Shown: piece after piece, positions 62,731 to 64,000 of the stretch
Numbering within the stretch: position 1 is the stretch's first letter
Layout of the letters: the number at the start of each line of letters is the position of its first letter
Source: Virgibacillus halodenitrificans JCM 12304
GTDB taxonomy: Bacteria; Bacillota; Bacilli; Bacillales; Amphibacillaceae
NCBI RefSeq assembly: GCF_001310895.1
Contig: NZ_BAZS01000017.1
Span: 17,018-81,017, forward strand
Length of the DNA stretch: 64,000 bases
Reading direction: 5' to 3'
Program-made: the position numbers and the translations under genes
The notes under the pieces: model-generated
Seen by the model: only the letters and a program-made list of their open reading frames with translations
Told to the model about the DNA's origin: nothing
The model's database searches: none

Positions 62731-63606
62731 ATGGAAAATTTCCTGAGACCTATATATCAAGAACATGCCAGTGATGCTGACACTTTGGGAATACTAATTA
62801 TGGAAAGAACTAAACAAAATAGTCCAGTTACTGATAACTTTGACGTCATCCTGCTTATTATAATGAAGGAAGCAAAACAGGATTGGCATGTAAAACATTA
62901 TGAATTTGATGATAAAACTGCTGCCATGCATGTAGTTAAAGAAGATGTACTTATGGAATGGATTGATAAAAGTGGATACCGAAGAGCGGTCGAGTGGATT
63001 ATTTATGGACGGGTTATTTTTGACCGGAATGAATACATTTACCATTTGAAAGACCAGCTTAGGGATTTTCCGAATGAAAAGCGAAACTCTCGTAAGATGT
63101 TAGAGTTTGGAAAGCTAGTAAAAAGCTTTAATGAGGCAAAAGACTTGTATGAGTCAGGCGATTACAAAGATGCAAACAGTAAAATTCTGTACTCCCTGCA
63201 TTATTTAGCTCGACTGGCGGTTATTGAAAAAGGCTATTATCCGGAAGTAACTGTCTGGAGTCAGGTGAAGCAAATAGATCTTGAAGTTTATAAGTTATAT
63301 GAAGAATTCATTGAAGGAAACGAAGAGTTAGAGAAAAGAATTCAGCTAATGATTATAGCTATGGATTTTGTATTAAGCAGCAGGGCACTTGCTTCCTCAC
63401 AACAACTTTTAACTGTAATGAAGACAAAAGACACACCTTGGTCTTACGGAGAATTAATTGAGCATCCTGATATTAAGGATTTTTCTCTTGATCTCACAGC
63501 TATTATTTCTTACTTAATTGAGAAAGAAATAATAATGACGGTTAAGCAGGAAACTAAAGGTATAGATGTATACCATCGGAAGTATATGATCAACGAAGAG
63601 AGTTAA
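62731..63606 (+). CDS. ygxA: YgxA-like nucleotidyltransferase-fold protein
   Basis: This 291-residue protein has an N-terminal nucleotidyltransferase-like region (FDVILLIIMKEAKQDWHVKH, about residue 38) and a central HEPN-like helical part (DYKDANSKILYSLHYLARLA, about 145-165). A C-terminal helical extension ends with a winged-helix-like stretch. The family keeps the fold but not a clear catalytic GS...DxD set, so enzymatic activity is doubtful. GGAGG precedes the ATG. It lies directly before an rRNA operon in B. subtilis, as seems to be the case here. Confidence 0.85.
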   Translation: MENFLRPIYQEHASDADTLGILIMERTKQNSPVTDNFDVILLIIMKEAKQDWHVKHYEFDDKTAAMHVVKEDVLMEWIDKSGYRRAVEWIIYGRVIFDRNEYIYHLKDQLRDFPNEKRNSRKMLEFGKLVKSFNEAKDLYESGDYKDANSKILYSLHYLARLAVIEKGYYPEVTVWSQVKQIDLEVYKLYEEFIEGNEELEKRIQLMIIAMDFVLSSRALASSQQLLTVMKTKDTPWSYGELIEHPDIKDFSLDLTAIISYLIEKEIIMTVKQETKGIDVYHRKYMINEES

Positions 63607-63620
63607 ATGAAGTTAGATGA

Positions 63621-63650
63621 ATGGATTCTCGTCTAAGGTGAGGATCCATT
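63621..63650 (+). terminator. Terminator of ygxA
   Basis: ATGGATTCTC pairs with GAGGATCCAT (one mismatch) and is followed by TTCTATCTATTT. Confidence 0.6.
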
Positions 63651-63748
63651 TCTATCTATTTGATTATAGATAGTGTCCTTAATTGCAATGATTTAGGGGC
63701 TAGATTGCGTTGTATGTCACAATGTGTAATAATTTGTTAAAGTTTTTG

Positions 63749-63777
63749 TTGACTTTGTAATGTAACCATGATAAAGT
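63749..63777 (+). promoter_or_regulatory. rRNA-operon-type promoter P1
   Basis: TTGACT (63749-63754), 17-base spacer, TAAAGT (63772-63777); about 10 bases later CCGTCGC, similar to the GTCGC following the other two promoters. Confidence 0.65.
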
Positions 63778-63842
63778 TAAATCCGTCGCAAAAAACGAAT
63801 GGATTTTTGGTCAGACAGCGAAAAAAATATATAAATTACTTA

Positions 63843-63872
63843 TTGACTTAGCTCAAGTAAGTGTGATATATT
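63843..63872 (+). promoter_or_regulatory. rRNA-operon-type promoter P2
   Basis: TTGACT (63843-63848), 18-base spacer, TATATT (63867-63872), then AATAAAGTCGCC. About 94 bases after P1. Confidence 0.75.
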
Positions 63873-63929
63873 AATAAAGTCGCCAAATTGATTAGCGGCA
63901 CAACAGCTTATGAAATAACAAAAAAGTTG

Positions 63930-63958
63930 TTGACATGATATCTGAAACATGATATATT
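63930..63958 (+). promoter_or_regulatory. rRNA-operon-type promoter P3
   Basis: TTGACA (63930-63935), 17-base spacer, TATATT (63953-63958), then AATAAGGTCGCT. P2 and P3 share GATATATTAATAA-GTCGC, the hallmark of duplicated rrn promoters in bacilli. The 16S gene should begin beyond the right edge. Confidence 0.82.
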
Positions 63959-64000
63959 AATAAGGTCGCTATTTTAAATGAGTGACTAACAAATTCGTTC

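Overview
The window comes from a low-GC, endospore-forming member of the Bacillaceae. Evidence for this is a gamma-type small acid-soluble spore protein (sspE), the cortex muramic-delta-lactam deacetylase pdaA, CtsR and PerR operators of Bacillus type, GGAGG ribosome binding sites, and long synteny with the Bacillus subtilis yfk-yfj-yfh-yga region (yfkH, yfkD, pdaA, yfhE, yfhF, recX, yfhH, yfhP, mutY, sspE, ygaC, ygaD, gsaB, bcp, perR, ygzB, ygxA). It ends in three tandem rRNA-type promoters, so an rRNA operon probably starts just past position 64000, as rrnD follows ygxA in B. subtilis. The many Na+-coupled carriers and the repeat families suggest a salt- or alkali-tolerant genus near Oceanobacillus or Virgibacillus; this is inference.

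Positions 1-14400 hold the most interesting block. After a partial Na+-dependent symporter, a plus-strand set encodes an NhaC-family carrier, an aminotransferase, a ThDP-dependent 2-oxo-acid decarboxylase-like enzyme, an aldehyde dehydrogenase and a lysine 6-dehydrogenase. An IclR regulator and a DUF3870 protein follow. A convergent minus-strand operon encodes a class III CoA-transferase, a glutaryl-CoA-dehydrogenase-like enzyme and a second semialdehyde dehydrogenase. Read together they form a full route: lysine, 2-aminoadipate semialdehyde, 2-aminoadipate, 2-oxoadipate, glutarate semialdehyde, glutarate, glutaryl-CoA, crotonyl-CoA. The minus-strand operon has a sigma-A promoter, a palindrome at the start site and a leader with mutually exclusive hairpins ending in a terminator, which looks like a transcription attenuator.

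Positions 14500-37200 hold mostly core genes: mreBH, a secreted CAP protein, glutaminase and an AGCS carrier, an SRAP protein, YihY, zosA with a perfect PerR box, an MFS exporter, OsmC, YfkD, a YuiF-like carrier, pdaA, a c-di-GMP pair (PilZ and a PAS-GGDEF protein), an acyl-CoA synthetase, clpE with two CtsR sites, and a secreted ComEC-like hydrolase. Three copies of a long, modular, GC-richer intergenic repeat lie near 17.0, 27.0 and 37.2 kb.

Positions 37900-46000 are more accessory: two GntR-controlled ABC systems, one resembling YxlEFG but without SigY; an XRE regulator with a small divergent gene; a dense DnaA-box cluster; and a cloverleaf-like structured RNA with a tRNA-type T arm upstream of an acetyltransferase. 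From 46 kb to the end the window is housekeeping: recX, mutY, sspE, ygaC, ABC exporter, hemL, bcp, perR, pabA/pabB-pabC, ygzB, ygxA.

Six conserved genes (lysDH, the acyl-CoA dehydrogenase, zosA, a DUF1648 protein, ygaD, hemL) carry one or two single-base indels each. Since genes such as hemL are unlikely to be inactive, consensus sequencing error is the simplest explanation, and I annotate them as full genes with frameshifts.
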